Positions 1 through 9,463 are shown, numbered from the stretch's first letter. The stretch is 64,000 bases of DNA from Azonexus sp. (GCA_017983615.1 JAGOBB010000005.1:62001-126000), one strand, 5' to 3'. The notes: a model not told the origin generated them from the sequence alone. Made by a program: numbers and translations.

Positions 1-244
1 GGTAGGCCAGCGGTGCGAAGCGTTCGGCCAGTTGCAGCGCCGGCGACAGCGGATTGATCCGGCTGACGACAATGATCGCCAGTCCCAACTCGGCGAGCGC
101 GAAGACCTTGCCGAGCAGCACGGCGCTGGCCCGCTCCTTCAAGGCATAGACGACGGCGGCGCCGATCAGCGGCAGCAGCTGCAGACAAAGCAGCAGCGGC
201 AGGCCGGCCTGCTCGTTCCAGAAGATTTCGCGCAGCCCGTTCAT
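1..244 (-). CDS. NADH dehydrogenase/antiporter-like membrane subunit (NuoM/NuoN-like), N-terminal part
   Basis: Partial gene: about 81 N-terminal residues are visible before the window edge. The protein starts MNGLREIFWNEQ and then has two strongly hydrophobic segments (LPLLLCLQLLPLIGAAVVY and VFALAELGLAIIVV) like the first helices of complex-I antiporter-like subunits. Its ATG overlaps the stop of the preceding DabB gene (ATGA), so it is the fourth gene of the same operon. It probably forms part of a membrane module that drives bicarbonate/CO2 hydration coupled to ion movement. Exact subfamily (M or N type) cannot be decided from the visible part. Confidence 0.7.
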   Translation of the reverse strand, partial: MNGLREIFWNEQAGLPLLLCLQLLPLIGAAVVYALKERASAVLLGKVFALAELGLAIIVVSRINPLSPALQLAERFAPLAY

Positions 245-1770
245 CAGAGGATCACCACGAAAGTCGCCATCACCGCCATCATCAGGTAGCGCGGCTGTTC
301 GAGCAGGGTTTCCAGCGTCCGCAGGTAGGCGCCGGCCCGGTGCATCAGCTTCTCGGCGGTGCCGCCCTTGCCGCGCAGCAACAGGCGGTATTCGATGTGC
401 TGCAAAGCATCCGAAACCGAGCCCAACAGGCGCCCCGGCAGGCCGTCGGCGACGACCAGCGGGCGGTCGTGATGGACCGGCTTGCCTTGCCCCGGCTGAC
501 CGATGGCGTGGTCGATGAAATGCTCCTCGAGGGCCCGTAGGTCGCGGGAAAAGGCGGCCGTCGGCTCGACGAGCAGCGTCTGCGACAGCTTGTCCAGCCA
601 GAAGCGTTGCACGGCGACGGTATACAGCAACTGGTTGTTGCGCAGCCAGGCAGGCGGCGGTTTCGGTCGCTGTCGAGAGAGCTGCAGCCAGGACGGGGCG
701 ACCAGGAACTGCCAGACCCGCCAGGCGGCATGCAGACAGAGATGGACCAGGGCCAGCGTCGTCCAGCCCAGCCCAATGGCGACGAACATCAGCGAGACCT
801 GGAACAGCGTGGCGAAGATCAGCGCCGACTTGACGTCGGTCTGGACCAGCCCGCACAGCCAGGCGTAGATCGCCGTGAGCGCCCCGGCGACGACCAGGCC
901 GAGCATCACGTCGGGGACCTGGACGAGCAGCGGTTCGAGCCGCAGCATCAGGTAGACGCCGGCGTGCACCATCACCGCGCCGTAAAAGATCGCCGACGAC
1001 GGTGTCGGCCCTTCCAGCGCCCGGCTGATCCACGCCGAGAACGGCAGTTGCGCCGACTTGGCCAGCGCGGCGATGACGAAGCCGATGACCAGCAAGCGGT
1101 CGTCGACCACGCTGAGCTGCTTCGCGTTGGCCAGCGCCGTCCATTCGAAGCTGCCGAGCCAGGCCGCGGCCAGCCCGAGGCCGAGCAGGAAGCCGGCGTC
1201 GCCGCCGCGATTGGTGACGAAGGCGAACAGCGCATTGCCGGTGGCCACCTGCCGGTGCCAGGCATAGCCGATGAGCAGGAAGGACGAGATGCCGCACATT
1301 TCCCAGCCGACGAAGGCGAGCAGGCCATTGCCGGCCAACAGCACGAGCTGGATGCCGGCCAGGAAGAAGGTGAGGCCGATGAAGAACCGGTGGAAGCCGG
1401 CCTCGCGGTGCAGGTAGTTAGCCGAGAAGCGGACGACCAGCCAGCCGATCAGCGCGGTCAGCGTGCCCAGCGTCAGCGACAGCCGGTCGAGCATGAACGA
1501 GAAAGTACCGGCCCAGTTGCCCGAACCAAACCAGTGGCCGAGGACGCGATGCCCCGGGGCGCCTTGGGTCAGCGCCACGCCGTCGATGGCGAGCAGCAGC
1601 AACAGGCCGCCGAATGCGGCCAGCGAGGAGAGGCGCGCCGTCAACGGCTCGGCGGCATCGCCGCTGGCCCGGCCGAGCAGCACACGGCTGCCGTTGATGA
1701 CGACGGCGAGCAGCGGCAGGCCGGGCACCAGCCAGACCCAGTCGGGCAGATGGATCAGCAGCGCCATCAT
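244..1770 (-). CDS. dabB: NuoL-like proton-conducting membrane subunit, DabB-type
   Basis: 508-residue polytopic membrane protein of the complex-I NuoL/MrpA antiporter family, beginning MMALLIHLPDW. Recognisable parts are the central segments with the antiporter core (WEMCGISSFLLIGYAW, and a Lys-rich half channel near ALAKSAQLPFSAWI followed by EGPTPSSAIFYGAVMVHAGVY). It lacks the long C-terminal lateral helix of true NuoL and is shorter than the usual ~610 residues, as DabB proteins are. Start chosen at the ATG overlapping the dabA stop (ATGA), which implies translational coupling. In the DAB system this subunit is thought to supply the cation gradient coupling to DabA. Role inferred from family and context. 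Confidence 0.85.
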   Translation of the reverse strand: MMALLIHLPDWVWLVPGLPLLAVVINGSRVLLGRASGDAAEPLTARLSSLAAFGGLLLLLAIDGVALTQGAPGHRVLGHWFGSGNWAGTFSFMLDRLSLTLGTLTALIGWLVVRFSANYLHREAGFHRFFIGLTFFLAGIQLVLLAGNGLLAFVGWEMCGISSFLLIGYAWHRQVATGNALFAFVTNRGGDAGFLLGLGLAAAWLGSFEWTALANAKQLSVVDDRLLVIGFVIAALAKSAQLPFSAWISRALEGPTPSSAIFYGAVMVHAGVYLMLRLEPLLVQVPDVMLGLVVAGALTAIYAWLCGLVQTDVKSALIFATLFQVSLMFVAIGLGWTTLALVHLCLHAAWRVWQFLVAPSWLQLSRQRPKPPPAWLRNNQLLYTVAVQRFWLDKLSQTLLVEPTAAFSRDLRALEEHFIDHAIGQPGQGKPVHHDRPLVVADGLPGRLLGSVSDALQHIEYRLLLRGKGGTAEKLMHRAGAYLRTLETLLEQPRYLMMAVMATFVVIL

Positions 1771-4700
1771 CGGACGCCCCCAAGAACGATGGCCGGCGCC
1801 AGCGCTTCGCTTTCGCCGGCGAACCAGTCGGTCGAGCGCGCCACCTGTGGCAGCACGGCCGGGCCGGACCACGGCAACCAGCCGCGGCGCGGGCAATACA
1901 GCTGCAATGCTACGGTCGATGGGTTTTTTGAGGCCAAAACGATCCACGCGTTGCCGACCAGTTCCTGCAGCGCTGGCTGGCGTTCAAGGATGGCGGCCAG
2001 CACTTCCGGCGTCTGTTCGACGACGACCAACAGGCGCATCGGCTCGTGGATCTCGACCATCTGCCAGGGCAGGCCGGTGCGCAGGTCGGAATCGGCGCCT
2101 TCCATGACCCCGAACAGGCCGGTGATATTGTGGGTGATCTTCGAGCCGCAGCCGAAGCGCTCGTTATCGACAGTCGAAAAATAGTATTCGAGCGCAATGC
2201 CGGCGCCGACCGGGCCGGCGGCGAGCAGGATGTTCTCGACGATGGCGCCGTCGGCGTCGGTCGTCGGGTCATAGGAAATCAGGAATACCCGGCGGTCCAG
2301 GAAGAGACCGCGGCTCATCGCCCGGCGGCCGATGAAGGCAGCGGCGTTGGTCGCGTGGCCGAGTTCCGGCCGGGCCTGCGAGATGTCGCTGGTGCGGCCA
2401 AGCATGTGCTGGCGCGCCCTCCAAGGCGTCGGGCGGTGCGGCGCCGAGGCCAGCCGGCGACAGCGTTCGGCGGCATGGGCCCGGCAGGCTTCGTTGACCT
2501 GCCGGAGCAGCGTGTCGAGAGCCGGCTGGAAATTTTCCGGCAGGCTGTCGAGGTCGTACCACTCGATGCCATCGTCGCCGGTATTGTGCTCGGCGGCGAC
2601 GAACCAGGTGGCGTCGGGAATGCTCACGCCGCGGGCGGCCAACCCGGCGCGCACGACGGGACGGTTGGCCATCGCCGCGAAGACCCGGGCGTTCGGTCCA
2701 CCGTGCTTACCGGAGCAGGCGCCGCAATCGTAGGCAGAAAGGTGCGGGTTGTTGCGGCTGCCCGAGCCGTGGCCGAGAATCAGGACCAGCGGCGCGAAAC
2801 CGTCGGTCAGACCAATCATGCGCAGGAAGACTTCGACGCGGGCAACCTGCTCGCCGTCGGTCAAACCGACCTGCGGCTGCTCAGGCGTTGCCGCCACCGC
2901 CTGCTCGGCGGTCAGGGCCAACGTGGTCGCCAGCCGGCCGTCGTGCCAATCGCGCCAGCGGCGGGCCGCTTCACCCGCCCAGCGCGGCGCCAGCGTCACG
3001 GCAGCCAGCCCGGCCAATGCCGGCGCGGCGCCGAGCGCCGTCAGCAGCGGCCCGGCCACCAGATGGCGTCGGGTCGCCTGATAGAAGCGCTCGCGCCAGC
3101 CGAGGCGACTTTCACGCCGGGCGAGATGGGCGGCCAGTTGCGCCCCGGCACCTGCGGCCGCCACTTCGCGGACGAGATGCGTCGGTTGGACGACAACCGG
3201 GCAAAGTGCCGTCGGCGCCGCATCGTCCACGCCCTGCCACAGCATCGGCACGCCGAAGAAGCCGGCAGCGCCGTAGGTGGCGATGTCCGGCGCGATTTCC
3301 TCGAGGTGCCGGCGAGTACCCTCCTCGCGGTCGTCCATGCACAGCACGACCTGGGCCGACGGCATGGCCGGTGCTGATTGCCGGGGATGGTTGGCGGTCA
3401 GCGCCGCAAACAATTGCGCGCGATAGTGGCGCTCGTAGGCGAGCAGCCAGATCTGGCCGCGTTGCTGTTGGGTCAGCGAGGATGCCGTCGCGTGCAGGGT
3501 GCCGATCTCGTCGGCGCTCAATCGGCTCGCATCGTCAGCGCTCAATCCAAGCTGGCGGCACAGCGCGCTCAACTGCCAGGCGACACCGTCGCGCTGCGTC
3601 CCGGCCAGCGCCGGCGCCAACACTTCGGCCAGATGCCGCCAGGCGTCGGCATCGACATGGCCGTTGCGGGCCAGCTCGACCAGATATGCGGCGCGTCCCT
3701 GCAAGTCCTCGGGCAGGCCTGGCTGGTGAAGCGCATCGCGGACCAGGAATTCCTCCGGCCGTGCCGCAAAGTGTGCCTGCAGTTCGGCCAGCGTCATCGG
3801 CGCCCCACTCAGGCGACGCAGCAGGTCGTCGATGAGCAGCCGTTCGAGCAGCACGCGGACAGCCAGGTAGTCGAGCATGGCGACCGGTGTGCCGTCGCCG
3901 CGCCCGGGATTGCGTTCGCGCCACAGGAACATGCCGGACCAGCCGGGCAATTCCAGGCTCAGGCGTTCGAGGTAGCCACCCCACAGGCTGTCGTCGGGCA
4001 GCAAGCGCGGCAGTTCTTCAAGCAGCACGTCGAGCGGGCTGTCGGGCAGGTGCAGCACTTCGTCGCGGACGTTGGGCAGCTCGTCCATTTCCCAGGCCAT
4101 GTCGAAGCCGGCGCTGGCCCGCCAGGCGGCGAAGAAGCCGCACTCGCGGGCGGGATTGCGCCAGGCGGCGACGCCGAGGTCGAGATGGGCGGCGAGATGG
4201 CGCTGCAGGATGCTGCGTACGCGTTCGAGGACGTCCTCGCCGGTCAGGTGTTCGAGCAGGGCGCGCCAGGTCCACGTCTTGCCAACCCGGCCGCAGAGTT
4301 CATCCCAGCGAGCCAGCGCGGCCTCCCGCCACGGCTGGGCAGCGGCTTCGGCATCAAATGCTACGGTCGGCGGTAAAAAATGGCCAAAATCGAAATTGCC
4401 GCTAGCCTCGCTTTCCTGCTTCAACCAGGCCAGCCGGCTGTTGGCCGGCACTTCCATGCCGGCCAGCAGGCTGGCGAGCAGGATGTCGCGCCGGGTCAGG
4501 GCACGGACCAGCGGCACGTCGAGGCCGGCCACGCCATGGTCGTCGAGCGCCGCGTCCAGATCGTCACGGGTGATCCGTCCGCCGGCCAGACAGGCGCGGA
4601 ATTTTTCCTCCGGCCAGTAAGTCCTCGCCCCGGTCAGCGCACTGGCCACCGTCAGGGCCTCGGCGAAAGGCAGGTGCTGGAAGCCGTGCAGCGTGTTGTG

Positions 4701-4799
4701 ATGGACGAAATCGCGGATCGGTGCCTGCGCCGGCAGCACGTGGGCCTGATGCTCGATCCAGTGAGCGAGCCGTTCGCGGATGGGAAGATCGGCGCTCAT
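1767..4799 (-). CDS. dabA: DabA (DUF2309/UPF0753), vectorial carbonic-anhydrase-like subunit
   Basis: 1010 residues, starting MSADLPIRERLAHW one base after the upstream gene's stop. DabA-family proteins bind Zn in a beta-carbonic-anhydrase-like site and, with DabB, accumulate dissolved inorganic carbon. The expected ligands are present: Cys487 and Asp489 in VVLCMDDREEGTRRH, His677 in LILGHGSGSRNNPH and Cys692 in YDCGACSGKHGG. The 15-residue His-Cys spacing agrees with described DabA. Oddity: two copies of the window-wide AATGCTACGGTC element lie in frame inside the gene (4357-4390 and 1906-1940), encoding HFLPPTVAF and SKNPSTVAL. Placing the start further upstream would overlap the preceding gene and has less family support. 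Confidence 0.92.
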   Translation of the reverse strand: MSADLPIRERLAHWIEHQAHVLPAQAPIRDFVHHNTLHGFQHLPFAEALTVASALTGARTYWPEEKFRACLAGGRITRDDLDAALDDHGVAGLDVPLVRALTRRDILLASLLAGMEVPANSRLAWLKQESEASGNFDFGHFLPPTVAFDAEAAAQPWREAALARWDELCGRVGKTWTWRALLEHLTGEDVLERVRSILQRHLAAHLDLGVAAWRNPARECGFFAAWRASAGFDMAWEMDELPNVRDEVLHLPDSPLDVLLEELPRLLPDDSLWGGYLERLSLELPGWSGMFLWRERNPGRGDGTPVAMLDYLAVRVLLERLLIDDLLRRLSGAPMTLAELQAHFAARPEEFLVRDALHQPGLPEDLQGRAAYLVELARNGHVDADAWRHLAEVLAPALAGTQRDGVAWQLSALCRQLGLSADDASRLSADEIGTLHATASSLTQQQRGQIWLLAYERHYRAQLFAALTANHPRQSAPAMPSAQVVLCMDDREEGTRRHLEEIAPDIATYGAAGFFGVPMLWQGVDDAAPTALCPVVVQPTHLVREVAAAGAGAQLAAHLARRESRLGWRERFYQATRRHLVAGPLLTALGAAPALAGLAAVTLAPRWAGEAARRWRDWHDGRLATTLALTAEQAVAATPEQPQVGLTDGEQVARVEVFLRMIGLTDGFAPLVLILGHGSGSRNNPHLSAYDCGACSGKHGGPNARVFAAMANRPVVRAGLAARGVSIPDATWFVAAEHNTGDDGIEWYDLDSLPENFQPALDTLLRQVNEACRAHAAERCRRLASAPHRPTPWRARQHMLGRTSDISQARPELGHATNAAAFIGRRAMSRGLFLDRRVFLISYDPTTDADGAIVENILLAAGPVGAGIALEYYFSTVDNERFGCGSKITHNITGLFGVMEGADSDLRTGLPWQMVEIHEPMRLLVVVEQTPEVLAAILERQPALQELVGNAWIVLASKNPSTVALQLYCPRRGWLPWSGPAVLPQVARSTDWFAGESEALAPAIVLGGVR
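1906..1940 (+). repeat. Interspersed AATGCTACGGTC element, copy 1 (inside dabA)
   Basis: Exact 12-bp core at 1906-1917, then a T6 tract at 1924-1929 and an AAAA tract at 1936-1939. It is read in frame by dabA near its C terminus as NPSTVAL. Here the first tract is T6 instead of the A6 seen in most copies. Confidence 0.85.
4357..4390 (+). repeat. Interspersed AATGCTACGGTC element, copy 2 (inside dabA)
   Basis: Exact core at 4357-4368, A6 at 4375-4380, then TGGCCAAAAT. Read by dabA as GHFLPPTVAF in the N-terminal third, apparently as a tolerated insertion. Confidence 0.9.
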
Positions 4800-4800
4800 C

Positions 4801-6246
4801 TCAACCGCCGAACCAGCGGGCAACCTGGCCGACACTGTCGGCGACCAGATCAAGCAAGGGCGCCGGCCAGACGCCGAGGGCGACGATGCAGGCGGCGAGC
4901 AGGCCGGCGGCGATCGTCTCGGTGCGCGTCATGTCGGCGATTTCCATGGCTTCGCCAGGCAGGCAAAGGCGACCGACGACGCGCAAACCGTAGGCTGCGC
5001 CGACCAGCATGGCCAGCCCAAGCAGCAACACCCAGGCGCCCCAGCGCTGCCAGGCGGCGACCAGCACATGCAGTTCGGCAATGAAGCCGGCGCTGCCCGG
5101 GAGACCGACTGCCGCCAGCAGACCGAAGGCGACGAAGAAGGCGAATCGTGGCGCACTGCCGAGCAGCGAATGGTAGTCAGCTAGGTCACGGCTGTGCGTG
5201 CGCTGGTAGAGCAGACCGACGACCAGAAAGAGCAGACCGGCCGTCAGGCCATGCGCCACCATCTGCATCACCGCCCCGGTCAGGCCGGTCACGTCGAGCG
5301 TCGCGATGCCGAGCAGCACGATGCCCATGTGCGAGATGGACGAATAGGCGACCATTGCCTTCAGATCCTGCTGCCGCCAGGCCAGGATGCCGCCGTAAAG
5401 CAGGCTGGCGAAGGCGAGGATGGCCAGCCAGTCCTGCGTCGCCAGCAACGCGGCGGGCAAGGTTTCGGCTGCGCGGATCAGGCCGTAGGCGCCCATCTTC
5501 AACAACACGCCAGAGAGCAGGATGGACACCGGGCTGGGCGCCTCGACGTGGGCCAGCGGCAACCAGCCATGCAGCGGGAAGACCGGCATCTTGACGCCGA
5601 AGCCGATGAAGAAGCCGGCAAAGATCAACAGTTGCGTCTGCAGCGGCAGGCCGCGCCCACCCTCGGCCATGTCGGCCATCGCGAAGCTGTGGCCGGGTGC
5701 CGCGTCGTAGAGAAAAAGCAGGGCGACCAGCATGAACACCGAGCCGCCCAGCGTATACAAAAAGAAGTTGAGCGCCGCCCGTTGCCGGTTTGGCCCGCCC
5801 AGCCGGTCGATCAGGAAGAACAGCGGCAGCAGCGTCGCTTCCCAGAAGACATAGAACAGCGACCAGTCACGCGCCGTGAACACGCCGAACATCGCCGATT
5901 CGAGCAGCAGCACGAGCAGGAAATAGAGCCGCGCGCCCTCTTCCATACGCCGCGAGACAAGCACGGCAATCAGCGACAGCAAGGCCGTGAGCAGCACCAT
6001 GGCCAGCGAAATGCCATCGACACCGAGTGCAAAATAGGAACCGAGGCGGACATTCCAGGCCCGGCTCTCGGCCATCTGCACAGCCGGCCCGGCGGGGTCG
6101 AACTGCCCGGCCAGCCACAGGGCGTAGCCCAGCGCAGCGACGGTAAAGGTCATCGCCAGCTGCCACAACGGCAAGGCGCGGCGAGCCGGCAGCAGGGCCA
6201 GCAAAGCGGCCCCCACCACCGGCAGAAAAACCAGCACCTTAAGCAC
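4801..6246 (-). CDS. NuoM-like antiporter subunit, first gene of the DAB operon
   Basis: 481-residue polytopic membrane protein of the NuoM family. Hallmarks are ARDWSLFYVFWEATLLPLFFLI with the channel glutamate, FGVKMPVFPLHGWLPLAHVEAP and LLSGVLLKMGAYGL. The start is a GTG at 6246 with a good GGAGG Shine-Dalgarno about 8 bases upstream; no better ATG precedes it. Its stop lies one base from the dabA start. Together with the downstream NuoL-like and second M/N-like genes, this gives DabA three antiporter-like partners rather than the single DabB of the minimal system. No quinone- or NADH-binding subunits are in view, so a respiratory complex I is unlikely. Confidence 0.85.
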   Translation of the reverse strand: MLKVLVFLPVVGAALLALLPARRALPLWQLAMTFTVAALGYALWLAGQFDPAGPAVQMAESRAWNVRLGSYFALGVDGISLAMVLLTALLSLIAVLVSRRMEEGARLYFLLVLLLESAMFGVFTARDWSLFYVFWEATLLPLFFLIDRLGGPNRQRAALNFFLYTLGGSVFMLVALLFLYDAAPGHSFAMADMAEGGRGLPLQTQLLIFAGFFIGFGVKMPVFPLHGWLPLAHVEAPSPVSILLSGVLLKMGAYGLIRAAETLPAALLATQDWLAILAFASLLYGGILAWRQQDLKAMVAYSSISHMGIVLLGIATLDVTGLTGAVMQMVAHGLTAGLLFLVVGLLYQRTHSRDLADYHSLLGSAPRFAFFVAFGLLAAVGLPGSAGFIAELHVLVAAWQRWGAWVLLLGLAMLVGAAYGLRVVGRLCLPGEAMEIADMTRTETIAAGLLAACIVALGVWPAPLLDLVADSVGQVARWFGG

Positions 6247-6361
6247 GTTCCAGCCCCTCCGCCAGCACGCTTGGCTTTCGTTATTTTGATGCTGTAATTA
6301 TGCCAGCGACCGTCACCAGTAATACAAGCCCGCGCGGTCTATTTCAAGACACGAAACCGGT

Positions 6362-6390
6362 TTGACACACCCTCCCCGCTTCGTTAAATT
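6362..6390 (+). promoter_or_regulatory. Sigma-70 type promoter of the peroxiredoxin gene
   Basis: TTGACA at 6362-6367 and TAAATT at 6385-6390 with a 17-bp spacer, about 47 bases upstream of the ATG. A clear AAGGAG ribosome binding site sits at 6425-6430. Confidence 0.7.
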
Positions 6391-6436
6391 GCATGTTTCC
6401 CCCCAACCTTGAAACCATCACGATAAGGAGTTCCCC

Positions 6437-7036
6437 ATGGCCGTTCTCGTTGGCAAGCAAGCCCCTGACTTCACCGCCACCGCCGTTTATGGCAACAACG
6501 AAATCAAGGAACTGAAGCTCTCCCAGTTCAAGGGCAAGCCCGTCGTTCTGTTCTTCTACCCGCTCGATTTCACCTTCGTCTGCCCGTCCGAGCTGATCGC
6601 CTTCGATCATCGCCTTGAAGAATTCGCACAGCGCGGCGTCGAAGTCATCGGTGTCTCCATCGACTCCCAGTTCACCCACCTGGCCTGGAAGAACACCCCG
6701 ATCAAGGAAGGCGGTATCGGCCAGGTCGGCTACCCGCTGGTCGCCGACGTCAAGCATGAAATCTGCCGCGCCTACGACGTCGAACTCGAAGCCGCCGGCG
6801 TCGCCCTGCGCGGTTCCTTCCTGATCGACAAGACCGGCGTGGTCATGCACCAAGTCGTCAACATGCTGCCGCTCGGCCGCAACATCGACGAAATGCTGCG
6901 CATGGTCGACGCCCTGCAATTCTTCGAAGAGCACGGCGAAGTCTGCCCGGCCGGCTGGAACAAAGGCAAGCCCGGCATGGTCGCTTCGACCGAAGGCGTT
7001 GCTGCCTACCTGGCCAGGAACGCGAAGAAGCTGTAA
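6437..7036 (+). CDS. 2-Cys peroxiredoxin (AhpC/TSA family, Prx1 type)
   Basis: 199 residues. It reduces H2O2 and organic peroxides in the cytoplasm, normally recycled by thioredoxin or AhpF. The peroxidatic Cys49 is in the FTFVCPSE motif and the resolving Cys170 in GEVCPAGW, so it is a typical 2-Cys enzyme of full length. It has its own strong promoter and Shine-Dalgarno and is closed by a terminator at 7069-7101, so it appears monocistronic. Codon use is biased towards C/G-ending codons, consistent with high expression. It is divergent from the DAB operon. No peroxide-sensor (OxyR) gene is adjacent. Confidence 0.95.
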   Translation: MAVLVGKQAPDFTATAVYGNNEIKELKLSQFKGKPVVLFFYPLDFTFVCPSELIAFDHRLEEFAQRGVEVIGVSIDSQFTHLAWKNTPIKEGGIGQVGYPLVADVKHEICRAYDVELEAAGVALRGSFLIDKTGVVMHQVVNMLPLGRNIDEMLRMVDALQFFEEHGEVCPAGWNKGKPGMVASTEGVAAYLARNAKKL

Positions 7037-7068
7037 ACACGCGTCTTCTGCGCGGCAAGCAAGGCACA

Positions 7069-7101
7069 AAAACCCGACCGGAAAACCGTCGGGTTTTTTT
7101 T
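7069..7101 (+). terminator. Rho-independent terminator after peroxiredoxin
   Basis: AACCCGAC ... GTCGGGTT stem with a short loop, followed by a run of T. Confidence 0.85.
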
Positions 7102-7102
7102 A

Positions 7103-7132
7103 TTGTGGTGTAGCAGGATTACAGGATAGAAT
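7103..7132 (+). promoter_or_regulatory. Candidate promoter of the HTH-receiver gene
   Basis: TTGTGG at 7103-7108 and TAGAAT at 7127-7132, spacer 18 bp. It overlaps the T-run side of the preceding terminator. Pattern match only. Confidence 0.35.
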
Positions 7133-7168
7133 TTGCTGAATTTGTAATTTCACCAGAGAAGATCAATC

Positions 7169-7759
7169 ATGGCGGACACCGAATATCTCAGCACCCGGCA
7201 AGCGGCCCTGCGACTGGGCGTTTCCCTCGGCACCGTGCAAAACATGGTGGAAAATGGCGTTCTCGAAGCCTGGAAAACCGCCGGCGGTCACCGCCGCATT
7301 CCGGTCGCGTCGGTTGAAACCCTGCTCGCCCGACGCCGCAACCTGACACCCAGTGCCCAGGAAGCTGGCGGCCAGCTTGACATCCTGATCGCCGAAGACG
7401 ACCAGACCCTGCAGATGCTTTACCAGATGACCTTCGACAGCTGGAATCTGCCAGTCAAGCTGCGCATCGTTGCCAACGGGTTTGACGGTCTCCTGCAAGT
7501 CGGCCAACGTGTCCCAGACATCCTGATTGCCGACCTGATGATGCCCGGCATGGACGGCTTCGAAATGATCCGCCGCCTGCGTGCCAACCCGGACCTAGCC
7601 CGGATGGACATCATCGTCGTCAGCGCCATCGACCGCGAGGAAGTGCTCAAGCGCGGACTACCGTCGGACATCACCCTGTTCGGCAAACCGATCCCTTTCC
7701 ACGAAATCAAGGGCTTCCTGCTCGGCCGCCTGGCAGCTCGCCAGCGCATCACGGCCTGA
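7169..7759 (+). CDS. HTH (MerR/excisionase-type) and response-regulator receiver fusion
   Basis: 196 residues with domains in unusual order. The N terminus (about 5-55, YLSTRQAALRLGVSLGTVQNM ... GGHRRIP) is a MerR/BldC/excisionase-like winged helix. The C terminus (about 70-190) is a receiver domain with the acidic pair in IAEDDQ, phosphoacceptor Asp122 in LIADLMMPGMDGF and Lys173 in FGKPIP. All phosphorylation residues are present, so it should accept phosphate and alter DNA binding. No histidine kinase is adjacent; the next gene is a cytoplasmic chemoreceptor 94 bases downstream, so a link to chemosensory output is possible but inferred. Confidence 0.85.
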   Translation: MADTEYLSTRQAALRLGVSLGTVQNMVENGVLEAWKTAGGHRRIPVASVETLLARRRNLTPSAQEAGGQLDILIAEDDQTLQMLYQMTFDSWNLPVKLRIVANGFDGLLQVGQRVPDILIADLMMPGMDGFEMIRRLRANPDLARMDIIVVSAIDREEVLKRGLPSDITLFGKPIPFHEIKGFLLGRLAARQRITA

Positions 7760-7853
7760 AGCCGGAAAATACCGGCCACCGCACCAGACAGATTTGACCA
7801 GGACCAGCCCTATCCCGGCGGGCCGTACATAAAAAATAGCTCAGGAGACAAAT

Positions 7854-9371
7854 ATGGGATTTTTCGGAAACAGCTCGGCTTACGACAAGATCGACCGTGA
7901 CATCACGGCCATCGCCGACGGCTCCGCTGATCTTTCCCACACGGTAGGTTCTCCAGGCAATGACACCGCGGGACGAATCTCCGGCAACATCAATCGTTTC
8001 TTCAGTCGCGTACGCACGCTGATATCGCACTCGCGCGAACGGAGCATCAGCATTGCTGCCAACGCAGCGCGGATGAACCATCTGGTGCAGCAGACCGACG
8101 ATGCCGTGCGCCGCCAGGAAGTTCTGGCGGCCAACGTCTTCGACTCGAGCAACCGGGTCAATCAGTCGGTCGGCGAAGTGGCGATGAATTCCGATGCCAT
8201 CCAGGCTTCGACGCACAACAATCTCGACCTCGCCCAGCGTTCGCTGGAGCAGATGGAGACCGTCGCCTCGACGATGCGCTCGACCAACCAGCATATCGAG
8301 CATTTCTCGTCGACGGTCGGCGAACTGCACACCAGCTCGATGAAGATCAACGAGATTGTCTCGCTGATCAACGACATTTCCGACCAGACCAACCTGCTGG
8401 CGCTCAACGCCGCGATCGAAGCCGCCCGTGCCGGCGAAGCCGGCCGCGGCTTCGCCGTCGTCGCCGACGAAGTGCGTAAGCTGGCCGAGAAGGTCAAGAC
8501 CGCGACCCAGGTCATCGGCCAGAATACGCAGTCGATGATCAACCTGGTCGCCGACACCTCCGATAAAACCAAGACCATCGTCGGCGAAGTGACCCGCGCC
8601 AACGGATACATCGAAACCTCGGCCGCCGACCTGACAACCATGGTCGGAGATTTCAAGCGGACGACCGACCAGCTGTCGACCATCTCCGTGGCCATCTACC
8701 AGCTGCGCGAAAGCAACCAGGCCATCCACCGCGAAGTCGAGGAAATCCGTGACCATTCGCGCGACATCTCCGGGCGCATGAAGCAGTGTCTCGACTCGGC
8801 CAAGACCCTGCGCGAATCGACCGAAGACCTGCAATGCACGCTGGCCGATTTCCGGACCGGCAACAGCATGTTCGACACCCTGCACGACAAGGTCACGGGC
8901 TTCCGCGACAACGTCGGCAACGTACTGCAAAAGATGACTGACCGCGGAGTTAACATCTTTGATCAGTCGTACAAGGAAATCCCCGGCTCCAATCCGAAGC
9001 GCTACACGGCGTCTTACGATAGCCAGTGTGATGCCGAACTGACCCGCATCTACGATGACCTGCTGCGTGATTTCCCGGGCCTGACCTACTCGCTGTCGGT
9101 CGACAACAACGGCTACGCTCCGGCCCACAACAGCCAGTTCTCCAATCCGCCGACCGGCGACCCGGCCGTCGACCTGGCAAAGAGCCGCCACAAGCGCATC
9201 TTCAACGACCCGGTCGGCCTCAAGCTGGCCAAGAACGAGAAGCCGTCGCTGTTCCAGACCTATGTCCGCGACACCGGCGAAATCCTCAACGACCTGTCGA
9301 TGCCCATCGTGATCAACGGCCGCCACTGGGGTGCCGTGCGCGTCGGCTTCAACACCGATCTGCTGAAATAG
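7854..9371 (+). CDS. Cytoplasmic methyl-accepting chemotaxis protein with C-terminal Cache-like domain
   Basis: 505 residues, no signal peptide or membrane segment. The signalling hairpin tip is intact ([40 protein letters not shown], roughly residues 175-215), flanked by long heptad-rich helices. After the signalling domain comes a ~140-residue domain starting near [20 protein letters not shown] and ending [16 protein letters not shown], resembling the C-terminal sensory module of some soluble MCPs. Such receptors sense intracellular redox or metabolic state via CheA/CheW. The start ATG has an AGGAGA site. A terminator follows at 9429-9455. Ligand unknown. Confidence 0.88.
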   Translation: MGFFGNSSAYDKIDRDITAIADGSADLSHTVGSPGNDTAGRISGNINRFFSRVRTLISHSRERSISIAANAARMNHLVQQTDDAVRRQEVLAANVFDSSNRVNQSVGEVAMNSDAIQASTHNNLDLAQRSLEQMETVASTMRSTNQHIEHFSSTVGELHTSSMKINEIVSLINDISDQTNLLALNAAIEAARAGEAGRGFAVVADEVRKLAEKVKTATQVIGQNTQSMINLVADTSDKTKTIVGEVTRANGYIETSAADLTTMVGDFKRTTDQLSTISVAIYQLRESNQAIHREVEEIRDHSRDISGRMKQCLDSAKTLRESTEDLQCTLADFRTGNSMFDTLHDKVTGFRDNVGNVLQKMTDRGVNIFDQSYKEIPGSNPKRYTASYDSQCDAELTRIYDDLLRDFPGLTYSLSVDNNGYAPAHNSQFSNPPTGDPAVDLAKSRHKRIFNDPVGLKLAKNEKPSLFQTYVRDTGEILNDLSMPIVINGRHWGAVRVGFNTDLLK

Positions 9372-9395
9372 CCGAAACCGGCGCGGCCGTAGCAA

Positions 9396-9429
9396 ATGCT
9401 ACGGTCAGGCCGAAAAAGTGGCCAAAATC
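9396..9429 (+). repeat. Interspersed AATGCTACGGTC element, copy 3
   Basis: Exact core at 9396-9407, then AGGCCG, AAAAA, GTGGCC, AAAAT. It lies between the MCP stop and the terminator, in the convergent gap with dnaE. Confidence 0.92.
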
Positions 9430-9455
9430 AGGGCGCCCGATGGCGCCCTTTTTCT
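9429..9455 (+). terminator. Rho-independent terminator after the MCP gene
   Basis: GGGCGCC/GGCGCCC stem with a short loop followed by CTTTTTCTTT on the plus strand. Confidence 0.75.
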
Positions 9456-9463
9456 TTGGCCGT

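Noticed and set aside
4801..6246. Respiratory complex I (nuo) operon
   Set aside because: Only antiporter-like subunits occur and DabA lies between them; no NADH or quinone subunits are present in the window.
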